From contig CM034233.1 of assembly GCA_019916065.1 (NCBI GenBank), forward strand, positions 49,938,009-50,002,008: DNA of 64,000 nt. The letters are read 5' to 3'. The notes below the pieces were generated by a model that worked only from the letters and a program-made list of their open reading frames with translations, was not told the origin of the DNA and did not search any database. Source of the stretch: Vitellaria paradoxa. Taxonomy: Eukaryota > Streptophyta > Magnoliopsida > Ericales > Sapotaceae. The first letter of the stretch is position 1; the number at the start of each line of letters is the position of its first letter. The position numbers were made by a program, and so were the translations under genes. Positions 1 through 12,477 of the stretch are shown in pieces.

Positions 1-2882
1 ATCGATCAAATAGTCAATGCCAAACTTTACAATTCCTCATATGAAGTCATAATCCCTAAGACAGCATATAATAACCACTTAGACTAGATTAAACCACAAA
101 CCTTTCTTTTATCAAGTCAAATTTCGTCCTCATTTACCATAACTCTTTACATATCTATATGTTTGAAATAAAATTCTTAATTCTAATTATTCTCATGGTA
201 AATCATAGGATCAGAACACTTAAATAGATTATATCAGAACATCTAATCAACTAATTTCATGGATCCAAATTAATCGTCTCAAAACCTAATAAATATGGGA
301 AGTCTTGTATAATGGATACATTCAAATCTTCCTAAAATTCTTAGTTAGGACTATCAAATATTTTTCAAAATCTTTCATTTCCAGTTTTCTCTACTATCCT
401 CTGCCTCACAACTAAAATTTCATAAATTTTTTCTTAACCATATGAAACCTTAATATCCACTATATAACGAATAACTTGACCAAGTATAACCAAATTAATC
501 AACAATTTTGAGTTTCACAATTTATCACCTATTTGTACAAATTTTAGCTCCTACTCATCATATCAATTACCAATTACTTGCAAGTACAACGAGTACACAA
601 ATCAATCTCCAGGATTTATTATTAATTCTCTTAATAATCTTCTTTATTTGCTACAAATTCCAATATATATTTTTCTTTTTTCCCTTTCAGGTGGTAAGCT
701 AGAAATTTCTTCTGGAATACTACTAGAAATTCACAAACATCCCCTTACATCTTATTAGATATATCTCTTAGTACCACTAAGATGCACTATAATCTCGAAA
801 TGGTGAAACTCCTGGGCCTCTCCTCACAAAGTCTATCTACATCTTGTACACTCACTTTATTTTTGAATCCCAATTATCCATTTATAGTGATACTTCCGTA
901 CTTAACACTTTAGCCAGAAGACTAACAATATTGCATTTTTCTATTAGAATTGGTCCCATGACTAGAACCTCATAACCCCTTATCCATATTATCAAATATA
1001 ATTTCTAAATAATTCTATCTCTAGAAAATTTATTTCTTGGTTATTATAATTCTCGTCCTAAAGAATCTCAGAAGCCCAAACATTTTTTTGAAGACTTCAT
1101 TAAAAGAGCCCTAACAATAATCAAACTCCTTGACCTTTTATTTAAAGCATCAGCCATTACATTGGCTTCACTCGAATAAAATTGGAGATTTTATAACCAA
1201 AAATTTCTAGTATTCCATTCAACTAAATTGCCTTAAAATCAAATTATATTTCATAAATAAATAACCTTGAATTTTCACATTCTAAACTTTTCTACCATTC
1301 CAATAACCCCATCAAGGTTTCAAGGCTAAATCATTATAGTTAATTTTAAGTTAAGTACAAGTAAATCTTTCTTATATGATTTCAACTACTTTGACTTACA
1401 TCGTCATCTGATCATTATGCATTAGCTCATAATCTAAATTTTCTCATAATCTAGCATAATATTCAGAATAATCATTTCTCTCATATGATTTCAACTACTT
1501 TGACTTACATCGTCATCTGATCATTATGCATTAGCTCATAATCTAAATTTTCTCATAATCTAGCACAATATTCAGAATAATCATTTCCACGTGTAAAAAT
1601 AACCAACGTAGAGTCTCAGTCAACTTATGCTTCGACCCGTAAAGTGCTCTTATTAACACTACCCCACAAATTTCTAACTTTTTCCCAAATCAGTTGAATT
1701 AATAAACCCATTAGCTAAGAGGTATCCTAGATAAGGCAACAGTAGTAACCCGTTAAACTCGCAAAACTTGGATATCAAAAACCATCTAGGTCGTACTTAG
1801 TTAATACAAATAAAATCTTTGGAAGATTGTCATAGTTGCCCAACCGAATACCACTTGACCCCAAACTTTATCTCAAACAAACCGAACTCATACTACTCTT
1901 AATACATAACTATTTAATTAAATTACCAAAACTCAGTAATTAATATGCTTCCTCAATTACGTCTAAATTTATCATCTAATTTACTCAAAACTACCATTTC
2001 CTCCTTAGTAAGAATTTCCAATACCGCCACGGCAAAATACAGTATTGGTTAAAACTATAAGCTCAGAATCACTTGATTAAATTTTGAACTTCCATAACTT
2101 AACTATTACCATAGAATGTGGCATAATAAAAACAAAAAAAATACCTCTCATAGAATCTAGGAAAAATGAATCTACCTTTAAGGAAATTAACCCCAATCTT
2201 CCTTAAGAAACATGCCCACAATCTACACATTACTGATGGAAACAAAATTGAGACTCCTTCTCATTCAACCTCAAACTGACCATCTAAACACAAGGTGTCC
2301 CAATGTGCTTAATATCATTAGTGGAGTAAATAATGTTACTATGGCCTTATCCTGAATCTGAACTACGGTATCATCAGATAAACAATCGTCACTAATCCAT
2401 AGTAACAATAAATCGCCACTTATCAAGTTGATAATTCATCCATTTCAAAATTTAAATCTCTACCATTGCCATAATTACATATTACTCAACAATAAAATAA
2501 AATCTCAATAAATCCTTAAGTCACTAACTTAGACGCTCTAAGCCTCTTGAACTTCAAATTTATAATTTTCTATGGTATTCACAACCATATCTAACCATCA
2601 TTCCTAATGTCAGAACTGCTATTAAAACATCTCTTTGATCTTATACCTCGGCACAACAGACCATCCCCAGTTACATCACTTGCTCACATATCAACTTTAC
2701 TTACCATCAGTTAAGGATGTTTCCTAAGTTTCATATCCCTTACCAATAAGATCACTGTTCTAGCAACATTCTTAGTTTCATTAACTTCCACTACCTACTA
2801 TACCACAAAATACCAACAGGTCAATTTTTTGAAATAACTAAATGTCGGTTGTAATACATAAGCATGCAACTAATATTAAATT
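1..2882 (-). pseudogene. Decayed Ty3/gypsy pol relic, minus strand
   Basis: No open frame survives, but the minus strand at about 1131-1260 still spells the C-terminal end of a Ty3/gypsy RNase H: a stretch like LNGILEIFGYKISNF, then after a frame change SSEANVMADALNKRS, matching the family signature around ANVVADALSRK. This places integrase, if any, at lower coordinates and RT at higher ones. I could not identify RT, protease or gag residues in 1300-2880 with confidence. The region is very AT-rich and full of stops, so it is an old insertion. The assignment to Ty3/gypsy rests on the RNase H end only. Confidence 0.5.
1372..1591. repeat. 109-bp tandem duplication
   Basis: Two nearly identical copies lie head to tail: the word ttcaactact starts at 1381 and again at 1490, giving a period of 109 bp. 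The copies differ at only one or two positions (for example tagcataat versus tagcacaat), so the duplication is much younger than the surrounding decayed element. Confidence 0.85.
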
Positions 2883-3760
2883 GTCACGCCCCGAATCTCG
2901 TGACCCGAGGAGTGAGTGAATAATATGCATATCATGCATTAAGTGACTATCCCCTTGATCAGAGCAATATAACAACCCGAGAGTGACATTTACACAAGAT
3001 AATAACATAACATAATCTAGACTAAGCCTCAGCTATTGCCAGGCTACAATTCTCCAACATATATCATAACCATAATACACAAATATGTCTTATGGCCTTT
3101 ACAACCCAATCAAATAAAAGCTCTAAATTAAAGTAATGTTACAATCTCAAATATAATTTTAACTTAAGAAAATGGAATGCAATGTCCATAACAACTTATG
3201 CACTTCTAATCCCACCAAATGCCCACCTAGTCCTTAGGATCTGTTCTTACAACAAAGTTTGTAAAGACGTAAACACTAATCCACTTATGCTCACCAAATA
3301 TGATTCTCTAAGTCCTTCAAAGACTTTTTTTAGCCCCACACCATTTTCTCATTCTTATGAGTGCACTTTTGTCGAGAGCCCTTACTTCTAAAAAGCTCTT
3401 CGCATTTATTTCTTGTGATATTTTGAAAAGCATTATAAAAGCATATATAATATGTAAAACAGAAGCATGTAATATGATTGCAAGTAAATCAACATGTTCA
3501 ACTTAATCATAATCAATCATAAATAGCAAGATTCAACATAATCAGATAAGTAAATGACATCTCTCCATACCACCATATTACAACCATCATTACAAGTTTC
3601 AACATTCAATCCACTGATTATCTTTTGTTAGCATTATCACCAACATTTAACTATCACATTTTTAATTTTCATTTAAATTCATAGGGTGGGTACACTATAC
3701 GTTGTCGTTAAGGGCAACGATTAGCCTTAATATACATCGTCATTTACACCAATTTATGTT
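2883..3760 (-). repeat. Probable LTR remnant of the decayed gypsy element
   Basis: The sequence starts with TGTCACGCCCCGAATCTCG, which resembles the terminal motif of many plant Ty3/gypsy LTRs, and about 0.8 kb on holds an imperfect palindrome (gttgtcgttaagggcaacg) of a kind seen in such LTRs. No convincing primer-binding site is seen next to 2883 and the far boundary is a guess. It could also be a solo LTR. Confidence 0.35.
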
Positions 3761-5214
3761 AATACAGAAATATAGGATATTATATTAGTGGTTAGTTTGC
3801 TTAAAACAAACAAAGGGAAATTGATAGTATGGAACTAAAAAAAGATAAGTGAAAAAAATAATGAAAAAGAGAAGACAATAAATTAGAAACTTGAACAAAT
3901 CGATGTATTCTGATAGTATTTTTATGTAAATTGAACCCCACTATACTACATTTTTTTCCATAAAAATAATTATGAAAAATTAAAGGCTAAAAAAATTTCA
4001 TTGGGTCTTCAATTAATGGCTAAATAAATTTTTTACATTTAAGTAAAAAAAAAAAAAAATAAGTATCTCACACCTACCTTCTCACTTAGAAGTTAGATTC
4101 AAAATAACAAATTTGTAAATGAAACTCTTGTAACATACAAAAAAGCAAAAACTTATACAAAGTGAAAAAGAAGAGTGTGAAAAGGAACACATGTTTATTA
4201 TGTAAGTTTTTAAATAATAAGTAAAAAGAATAAAATTATACCAAGGTAGTGCAAACTTCTAATGTAGAGAAAAAGTAAGTCCACTAAGTTTTAAAACAAT
4301 AGTGAAAACAAAAATTAAGAATCTACAATAAATTGAATTTTTATTGTAATGGTGTAGAGAATGAATAACATGGACTTACAAATCAAATATAATTATTACA
4401 GTAATATTTGAATTAATTATAAATTACATAAACAATACAAATTAAAAAAAAAAAAAACATAGCCATCCACTCTAGAAAATCCATCTTTCAAAAAGTTGCT
4501 ACCATGTAATATAAGGTACAAGCCTCATATGCCCAAAACAAATACTAAAGTTGAACCAAGTCATATGCCATTTGTTGGAAAAGCACAACTGATGGCTTTT
4601 CATTGTCTTAAATAAAATCAACGACTAGAAGACACCAAAACATTGTACTCTTTCAACTGCTTCTGAAAGTGAGCCAAACTAATTTGGAGTTACACAATTC
4701 CTGCATCTTTTTGCAAAAGAATGGCATTCTATCTAGACATATAGTCATCAAAGGGACAGATAATGAAGGGACATTAAACAAAGGGATATAAATAATGAAG
4801 GGACACTAATTTGACTTCTCAACCATTAATTTATGAATAGTTTTGATAATGGGACAACAAAGGGACACTAACATGGTAGCAAGAGTTAAAACTAAAATCA
4901 ATCCATCCATTAGAATTTCTTAAAACAAATCTCAGCCACTGATTCACTTATATATTTTCAAATTATTGAGTAGTCTTATTGCATAAAATATAGATTCTTA
5001 TTCTTTTCTACCCTACTAAACATATTCAACTCCCTCAGGCTCACTTCACAATTGTCTCATTTTTGTTGCCAACCAAATGTACCCTAAGTATTTTCCCAAC
5101 TAAATGGTTTTTTTCCATTCCACTCAGTTAAGGGTAATTTCCCTTACTGTTAAACCATGCGAAGCCATAATCTTCCACTCATGTGAGAACATGATTAATG
5201 AGTGACAATGAAAT
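3761..5214. other. AT-rich intergenic stretch without a recognisable gene
   Basis: No coding signal is seen on either strand. It contains poly(A) runs and, at about 4755-4875, a few short scattered repeats of the type aaagggacactaa. Nothing else can be supported. Confidence 0.6.
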
Positions 5215-5219
5215 GAGTA

Positions 5220-5630
5220 TGTTAGTGTAGTGGCTCTATTAAGAGTCCTACATTGGTTTGCTCACAAAGAAAGGAAGATCTTGTGAGATTATAAATAAAG
5301 GCTCATTTTCGTTTGGAAAAGATCCACCTGTCAAAGTTTTGTATGGCAGATTTTGACTTCAGTTAATTTCCTCTTTTGTAAGGTGAAAGTTAAAAGTTTG
5401 CTTAGGAATTGTTTTGTGGTTATCTTAGGGTATGGGGTGTGAGAAGAAAAATTATGTGATTGTAAGAATTTTTCACACGGTGGATTTTCTTCTTTGAATG
5501 CTTGTGGTTTTTCTCTAGTTGGGGAGTTTTTCATGTAAATTGTTGTGTTGTTATTTTTTCTCTGCTCTTCTTGATATTTTGCCAATGGTAGAACCTAGGG
5601 GGTAAATTTAAGACGACTAAATTCCCAACA
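5220..5630 (+). repeat. 5' LTR of the copia derivative
   Basis: Starts TGTTAGTGTAG and ends CCCAACA. It aligns with 6665-6960 over its whole length except for about 115 bp (roughly 5336-5450) missing from the 3' copy. It contains the word ataaataaaggc as a possible TATA or polyadenylation signal. Confidence 0.8.
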
Positions 5631-5632
5631 AG

Positions 5633-5644
5633 TGGTATTAGAGC
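5633..5644 (+). other. Primer-binding site of the copia derivative
   Basis: TGGTATTAGAGC, one substitution away from the common plant copia site TGGTATCAGAGC, lies 2 bp after the LTR end. Confidence 0.8.
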
Positions 5645-5854
5645 TTAGATTCTTTGGTACGGCAAAGCTTTGATGTGGTAATGTGGATATATACAAGTTT
5701 AAGAAGGTTCTATCTAGGAGATTGGATTTTAAGTAGAACCAGTGTGACTCCTTCAATTTTTTTTAGGAACTTACTTAGTGAATGATATTCATTTCTACAG
5801 TAAAATTCATCAAGGTAGAAGTGCGAAAAAAATTTTAGGAAGTAGGGTTTCAAA

Positions 5855-6240
5855 TTCTATTAAATTTAAGGTGGAAAATTTTGACAGGAGAATCAATTTT
5901 GACTTGTAGCAAGTGCAAATCAAAGACATTTTGATCCGATTGAGATTACACAAGGCGTTAAAAGGTAGGCCAACCCCTAATATCAGCATTGCTACTATTG
6001 GGAAAGAAAGTTTTTTTAGAAGTTACCGGTAAACTCTTTTTTGAAGAGAGAAGACTAGGTGGCAAAAGTAATGTTCTTCCTTAAGACTCAGCTCTGGTGG
6101 TTGCTAGAAATAGGAAGAAGAAGAACTCTATAAAGAAAAATGTAGTTTGCTGGGAGTGTGAACAATCTGGGTACGTTAAGAAAAATTGTCCAAGAGGCGG
6201 AGTGGGTTCAATAAGTGGCTCCAGGTTAATAAATTAAGAG
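5855..6240 (+). pseudogene. Copia gag remnant with CCHC zinc knuckle
   Basis: At about 5865-5965 the plus strand reads IKFKVENFDRRINFDL, a stop, then QVQIKDIL and HKALKGRPT. This matches the N-terminal part of copia Gag, in which the stop replaces a conserved tryptophan. At about 6142-6195 it reads CWECEQSGYVKKNC, a CCHC zinc knuckle whose histidine is replaced by tyrosine. Between the two pieces the frame is broken and most of the Gag body is missing. This is a dead gag gene. Confidence 0.7.
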
Positions 6241-6664
6241 ACTGACAGTGTTGCTAGTATTGTGAGTATCTCAATGGAAGATAATCTTTTCTAAAATGGA
6301 CATGTACATCCTCATGGCATGCTGTTAATTCCCAAAGTTGGCATGATAGAGGATGTGTTAGTGTTAGCGGGTCCAAAAGTTTGTACACATGCATTGGTTT
6401 AGCATTGATGTAGGGTGTGTGGTAAAAATTTATGTCGATGCTGATGAACTTCTAGCCAAATATGGGACTTGCAACATGTTTTTTTTAGCAAGGTTGTTAT
6501 TAACATTAACCAAAGTGAAATACTTGAAATTGATTTATTTTAATTGAATATGCTCTTTATGGTGGAGCATGATAATTCTCTACAATTGAAAGTTATGTTT
6601 TTAGAAAATTCTCGTAGAGGTGGAGGTTGGATATAGGACTAACTAAAGTCACCAAGGTAGAGAT

Positions 6665-6960
6665 TATTAGTGTGGTGACTCCTTTAGGAGTCCCACATCA
6701 GTTTACTCACAAAGGAATGGAGGTTTTGTGAGGATATGAATAAAGGCTTCTTTTTATTTGGAAAAGACACACTTGTCAAAGCAATGTGATTGTAAGAATT
6801 TTTTATATAGTGGATTTTCTTATCTGAGTGCTCATAGTTTTTCTCCGTTTTGTGAGTTTTTCATGTAAATTTTTGTGTTGTTATTTATTTATCTATTCTT
6901 CTTGATATTTTGCTGAAGGCAGATCTTGGAGGTGAGTTTATGAGGCCTAAATTCCTAACA
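6665..6960 (+). repeat. 3' LTR of the copia derivative
   Basis: Matches the 5' LTR from tattagtgtggtgact to attcctaaca. The first dinucleotide is TA instead of TG, and a block of about 115 bp present in the 5' LTR is missing. Substitutions are numerous, so the insertion is old. Confidence 0.8.
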
Positions 6961-6965
6961 AAGTA

Positions 6966-7149
6966 GTATAACAGTAATATATGTTATGTATGATACAAAG
7001 GGAGAACATTACAACATTAATATAATATACCAAGTTTATGACTTTTTTAAAGACTTAATTAATACCCTTCTAACTTTCGATTTCTTTTAAGTGCTGACCT
7101 TCCTCCATTGTTAGATTTTAAGGTTTTAAATTCAAACAAATAGGAGTAG
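6966..7149. other. Short spacer, nothing recognised
   Basis: AT-rich sequence between the copia derivative and the tandem array; no gene or repeat is identified. Confidence 0.5.
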
Positions 7150-9345
7150 TTAACAACTTGGGAACAAAAAAGAAATGAAGTAGAGAGAAAGAATATGAAA
7201 ATTATAAAAGAAGTATTAGAAGATCACAATGCCACTGCAACTATATTTTAGCAATAATCAATTCATACAGAAAAAGAGAAAATGCAACTAACTTCCAATT
7301 TCTTTCTAGTGCTCAACTTTCTTAACAATGATCAATTTAGTGTATATATTAGCGAAACTAATGACCCTTAACAATTACCAAGGAAGGCAGTTCATACAGA
7401 AAAATTGAAACATTTTATCAATACTCAAATATTAACATACAAAAATCAAAACAATAACAAATAGAAACAAAAATAATTAAAATATACAAAATTTTAATTT
7501 AATTTGTTTATCTTTTCTTATAAGCCGAGAATAGCAGCTTGGCCTTTGAATGCTTGAAATTGGAAAAAGAGGAAAGCTTCACGTTGGACATGGTGCTTAA
7601 GTATCTCTTAAGGGATAAGTAAAATTTTTTATATTAAAAAACTAGATAGGATCTTTAGGCTTGAATCATGAAATAGAAACGCACTAACCTGCAAATAGAA
7701 AGAAGAATAAAATTACAAAAGAAGTGTTAGAAGGTAAAAAATGCCACTACATCTAATATATATTGAAATATTTTTGTCATTACACAAACATTTACACGCA
7801 AAAATCAAAACAATAACAAACAAAAATTAAAAATGGAAGTAAAGAATAGCAGGCAAGCATGCAAAATAAGTATACGTTTGCATATCTTTGTTGATTTTAT
7901 ACAAAACTTGAGCCACCTAAAAATATTTAGAACAAACTAATTGATTATTTTCTAACGTATTCTTTGAGTAAAATATTTTCTATATTAAAAAAAAAAAGAC
8001 AAAACCTAAAGCACATATGCATTAACCTACCAAGAAAAATAAGAAAAAAAGTGTTAGCAAAGAAGGCAGTTCATACAAAAAAACTAAAATATTTTATCAA
8101 TACACAAACATTAATTAGGAGAGGAAGTACAAGAAGAAAAACAAAAAGACAGAAGTTAAAGCCCAAAAAAAAAAAAAAAAGACAAACTAAAAGAGAAAAA
8201 AAAAAAAGAACCTTAAACAGCAACACGCTAACTTATAGAGAGAGAGAGAGAAGAAGAAGAAAATCACAAAAGTGTTAGGAGAGGAAGGCAATTTATACAG
8301 AAAAATTAAAATCATGTCAATACACAAATATTAATTAGGAGGAGGAAGTAAAAAAGAAAAAAAAAAGAAAAAAATAACCTAAAGCAAAACAAAAAAAAAA
8401 AAAAAAACAAAACCTAAAGCAGAAATAGAGATAAAGAGAGAGGAAAAGAAAATCACAAAAGAAATGTTAGGAAGGAAGACAATTCAATCAAAAAAATTAA
8501 GACATTTTGTCAATAACAAACAATAATTAAGAGATGAAGGCAATTCATATAGAAACATTAAAATATTTTGTCAATAAACAAACATTAATTAGGAGAGGAA
8601 GGAAGTACACACACACACAAAGGAAAGAACCTAAAGTGAAAGAAAAAAAAAAAAAACAATAACTTGCAGAGAGAAAGAAGAGAGTTATAAAAGAAGTATT
8701 AGGAGGGAAAGGCAAATCATACGTAAAAATTAGAATATTTTATCAATACGCAAATATTAATTAGGAAAGGAAGGAATTAAAAAAAAAAAAGATAAAACTC
8801 GAATATTAAAAAAAGATAGAAAATGAAGGACAAACACACTAACCAGAAGAGACAAAGAAGAAGAAAATCATAGAAGTGCTAGGAGAGAAAGGCAATTCAT
8901 ACAAAAAAATTAAAACATTTGTCAATACAAACATTAATTAGGAGAGTGAGAAAGTAAGAAGAAAAAAAAATAGAACATGAACCAGAAAACACCTGCAGAG
9001 AAAAAAAATAAGAAAATCACAAATAAGTGTTAGGATAAGAAGACAGTTTGCATAGAAAAATTAAAACATTTTATTAATAGACAAACATTAATTAGGAGAG
9101 GGAGGAACAAAAGAATTAAAAAAAAAAAAAGACAGGACCTGAAGTAGAAATGCAATAGACTGCAGAGAAAAAAGAATAACAAAATTACAAAAGTAGTGTT
9201 AGGAAGGGAAGACAATTCATACTAAAAAATTAAAATATTTTGTCAATACACAAATATTAATTATGAAAGGGAGGAAGTATAAAAAAAAAAAAAAACAAAA
9301 TACCTGAAAAAATGGTGTTTAGAAAGGAAGGGAGTTCATTCGAGA
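7150..9345. repeat. Array of degenerate tandem units of about 150-215 bp
   Basis: A composite unit recurs about ten times. It contains ggaaggcaattcatacagaa, a word like attaaaacattttgtcaata, cacaaacattaattaggaga, a poly(A) stretch with gacaaaacctaaagc, and a purine block like gagagaaagaagaaaatcac before the next gtgttagga. The core word starts near 7400, 7762, 8085, 8303, 8489, 8560, 8727, 8905, 9058 and 9224. Spacing varies because poly(A) and purine blocks expand and contract. The lysine/arginine-rich frame at 7964-8278 is a by-product of the A-rich repeat and is not taken as a gene. Confidence 0.8.
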
Positions 9346-9420
9346 CTCCAACTCTGGAAATTGTGGTCATCTAATTGAGAAAAGGTCCCATTGTACCCTC
9401 GGTAATAATAATCTTAATGG

Positions 9421-9633
9421 TTAGTGGGTGGATGGCTCATCAACTAACTCTTGACCGGTCTCATCTTTGATGCTAGAAGTAGCATCTTCTAAGGAGGATA
9501 TGGAAGATGTCAAAACAGATGGTGTTCTGTTTTTTCCAGAAGCCATATCTTGCTCAACCAATTTAGTGCACAAATTTGACTTTAATACTGCATCTGCTAG
9601 TTCAGACTTCCTTATTATCAGTTCACCAGCCAT
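9421..9633 (-). CDS. Small unassigned protein or first exon
   Basis: A 70-codon frame with an ordinary soluble, acidic composition and no low-complexity bias, in contrast to its A-rich surroundings. It begins MAGELIIRKSELADAVLKSN, includes a CTKLVEQDMASGK segment, continues serine- and threonine-rich and ends in a stop. Upstream on the minus strand lies a (CT)n tract (9781-9798), common in plant 5' leaders. A promoter-like region with TATATTTAG is seen much further up at about 11485. I do not recognise the family. It could be a genuine short gene, the first exon of a gene whose next exons lie beyond the tandem array, or a gene fragment. Domains, signal peptide and membrane segments are not visible. 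Confidence 0.35.
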   Translation of the reverse strand: MAGELIIRKSELADAVLKSNLCTKLVEQDMASGKNRTPSVLTSSISSLEDATSSIKDETGQELVDEPSTH

Positions 9634-11555
9634 TATTAATCTTTGAAATCTAGTTTTTCCTTAGAAATGGAATCGCACCAATCGAAACTGCCAATTCAAG
9701 TCTAATCTAAAGCTATATTCCTATAAACCCTTTTCCCAAATGACTGGAAAACCACTTTTGGTCGCAAAGTGGTTTTCTATTGAGAGAGAGAGAGAGAGCT
9801 GTGGATGCGGAGTGGAAGGCATGGATACAGATATTTTGAATGGATTGGACAAATTTGGGCTGTGAAGGGCCAGAAGAAACCTAAGCCATTAATGAAATAA
9901 AACAACAAATTCAACCATTGGATGATGTTATATTTTAAAATGCATGAGCTACCCTTGTTATATAGATATTACACGCACATAAATTACAAAATTTATAATG
10001 TCGCTGTGAAGTGGAGTTATGAAAACAGACAATGAATTGAGTATTGTGTCAAGCTTAGCATCTTAATGTGCCATTTTCATGAACAGGTGGTGGGACAAAC
10101 CCTGTTGAAAGAAAATCTATGAAGGAAAACAAATAAAAACTAGTCTTTGAACATCGAAATTGACAGCAGCACTATAAAAGAAATGTGTTTAAATTTAACC
10201 CACAAAAAAAAAGTGGTTAAATTTGTAAGCTTCGCAATCAAAACCCATCGATTTGGTTAATACAGGAAGAAGAAAACAAACACACAATTAACCAAGCACC
10301 AACAATTCTCCAAAACTGGCACCATTTGAGATAAAGAATAAAGAATTTGAAATGATACTTCGAAAAATTCATGTTTCATGTAATATAGGTAGGTAGAAAA
10401 AAAAAAAAAAGAAAAAAAGAAAAAAACTGACCTTCAATGACCTAAAATAGTTTAAGCAAAATAAAAATCACTAAATAAAAAATAAGATGAAATGCAAAAG
10501 CTAATTTGTGAAATACAGCTATTTATTATTTTTTTTCAATTTTTAGGTATTTATGAAAAAATTTCAAACTAAGTGAAAACTTAGTTCACCCAAAATATAA
10601 AAATAAAAGGTGAGAAATCAATTTTTTTTTTAATCAAAACAAAATTTCTTAAATTATAGAAGTCTAATACATCAACGTGGGCGAAAAGGAGTTAAAATCA
10701 AAATTAATCTCAGCCACCAAAAAACACATAGATACGCATAAGTTACATATATCAGTGGTGCATTTCTAAGAAAAGACTCGAACAAAACCAAAGAGACAAA
10801 TCATCAATTACACACACCATTCACACATCTAAATATTTAGTTTTCCTCAGGGTTTAATCTCAATATCATCCCATTCATGTATTGTGCTCTGTTGTATTAA
10901 CCAATGATCCAACATCATCCTAAAATAGATAGTTTGGCGTGTCTATGGAATTTCTTGTGATTGGGAGTGTTTGCAATGGCTGAGAGGCAATAGTACTGAT
11001 CCATTACGGACAGTAAAACAACAAATTAGCTAAACTTAATTTCAGAAGACATAAATTTTAGAAGAAACTAACCACAAATTTCATAAAACCTCTACAACAT
11101 TTATGTAAATAGAAGAACAAAAGAATAACGTGAATTAGAAAACCCAAATTATAGAAGAACAGAACACAAATTTCAGAAGAATAGCGCAAATATAACAGAA
11201 CAGAACACAAAAAATTTCAAAAGAACATAACACAAATCAGAAAAGCAAAGAAAACCCAACACCATGAACCCAAATTTAGAAAAATTTATGAAAAATATCT
11301 TAGGATAAGAAAAAGACTCGCCAGAGAAAAGACAAAAGTGCCAATCGACATGCCCGAAAATGACAGAAGTGCCAATCCACTAAGAAGAGGGTGAGAACTC
11401 GCTAGTGACTGAACTGGAACTTGCTCTGACAAAGAGAGAGAGTCCCGTGAGAATTGAGAATAGCGTGAAGAACCACACGAGTGGCTAAATATAGGGCTAC
11501 TGAACACAATATCTATTTGAAATTTTTGAACTGATTTGTTATATAGATATTGATG
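9634..11555. other. Intergenic stretch with a GA microsatellite and promoter-like sequence
   Basis: A (GA)n tract lies at 9781-9798. Several repeats of the type cagaacacaaatttcagaag lie at about 11050-11250. Minus-strand promoter-like sequence (CCCTATATTTAGCC, about 11480-11495) is followed by a leader-like CT-rich tract. No reading frame here can be assigned. The Tat-type element is inserted at the right edge, so any minus-strand gene starting here has had its upstream region displaced by 12 kb. Confidence 0.45.
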
Positions 11556-11560
11556 GGTGG

Positions 11561-12462
11561 TGTTCGGCAGCAAAAATTACTGCCGGAACTGCTGACCACG
11601 CCAACCGGAAATGCAATCGCCGACCTGCCGAACAAAGACAGAAAGAAAGGTGACGGCCGGAGAGGAGGTCTTTGACGGAAAACCCCTCCGATGATTAAGT
11701 CAGCAAGTCGCTTAAAGAAGGAAACTTTTGGGAACAAGTGAGTAAAAGCTTAAGTTGGCAATAGTCAGCTTACCTTTGTGGTTCAGTAGAATATCCTATT
11801 TATATGGTCTGAGTAATGATTAAAGCATACATGCGACTTGACGTTACGCACACTGCCGTGTTCTCTCTTTCTATCCTTGCTTTAAATACCCTTCCCCTTC
11901 ATTTAATGCCTCAAACCCCTCATTTAATACACCATGCCTCTCATTTTAATGCTTCTGGCGACTTAACACGGCATTACAACCGGACTTTCAGTGTCAGACT
12001 GTCTTCCTGTCAAGTCAGCCACCAAATCGTGACGAGCATAGACCGATTTAGTTACTTCCTCAGAGACAAATACCCAGTTCAATCTTAACTAAGGTGCATT
12101 TATGGTCACGAGCCCTCTTTAAAGGCTGTGGGTCCCAGGTTCGACATTTACTAGCCGCCAACAGATAGGCCGAGCAAACATCTTCCAAGATCCTCGGCTA
12201 TAGCCACGTGGTATACACTGTTCATTGATGCTGAGGTTCAGGGTATTCTTTGGAACACTAACTTTGAGTCATGTGTTCACGTATAACACTCACGCGGAAC
12301 TCTCGTGCCATTAATCAGTTGTTCGGCAGGACGCCACGTGTCACGACGGAACGGCTCGGCGAATGACTATGTGGCTCACACGAGTATGCTCGGCACTGGG
12401 CCACGTAGCGCCAGACTACACTTGTTCGGCACAAGTACAGCTTAGTATTATTTTGCCCAACA
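11561..12462 (-). repeat. 3' LTR of the Tat-type element
   Basis: TGTTCGGCAG to GCCCAACA. Two CACGTG G-box motifs lie in what is U3 for the minus-strand element (12205-12210 and 12335-12340), and a TATA motif (minus-strand CATATAAATAGG) at about 11794-11806. It differs from the other LTR by scattered substitutions and 1-3 bp indels. Confidence 0.95.
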
Positions 12463-12477
12463 TTTTGCCCCCACTCT
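12463..12477 (-). other. Polypurine tract
   Basis: The minus strand reads AGAGTGGGGGCAAAA directly before the 3' LTR, as expected for the plus-strand DNA primer of an LTR element. The older element has the comparable AGAGTAAGGGCATA at the same place. Confidence 0.8.

Larger units (their letters stand above)
5220..6960 (+). mobile_element. Internally deleted Ty1/copia element (LTR - gag remnant - LTR)
   Basis: A 5' LTR (5220-5630) is followed two bases later by a primer-binding site TGGTATTAGAGC, the classic initiator-Met tRNA-type site. About 1 kb of internal sequence follows, then a second LTR (6665-6960). The internal part keeps only gag pieces; protease, integrase, RT and RNase H are absent. 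Flanking pentamers GAGTA (5215-5219) and AAGTA (6961-6965) could be a target duplication with one mismatch. The element therefore resembles a TR-GAG type non-autonomous derivative moved by enzymes supplied in trans (inference). Confidence 0.8.

Noticed and set aside
7964..8278. Lysine/arginine-rich open frame of 104 codons
   Set aside because: It is formed by the A-rich tandem units; composition follows the repeat and there is no domain.
11286..11573. Minus-strand hydrophobic frame of 95 codons
   Set aside because: Looks like leader/promoter sequence by chance open; no homologue recognised and its start overlaps the LTR insertion point.
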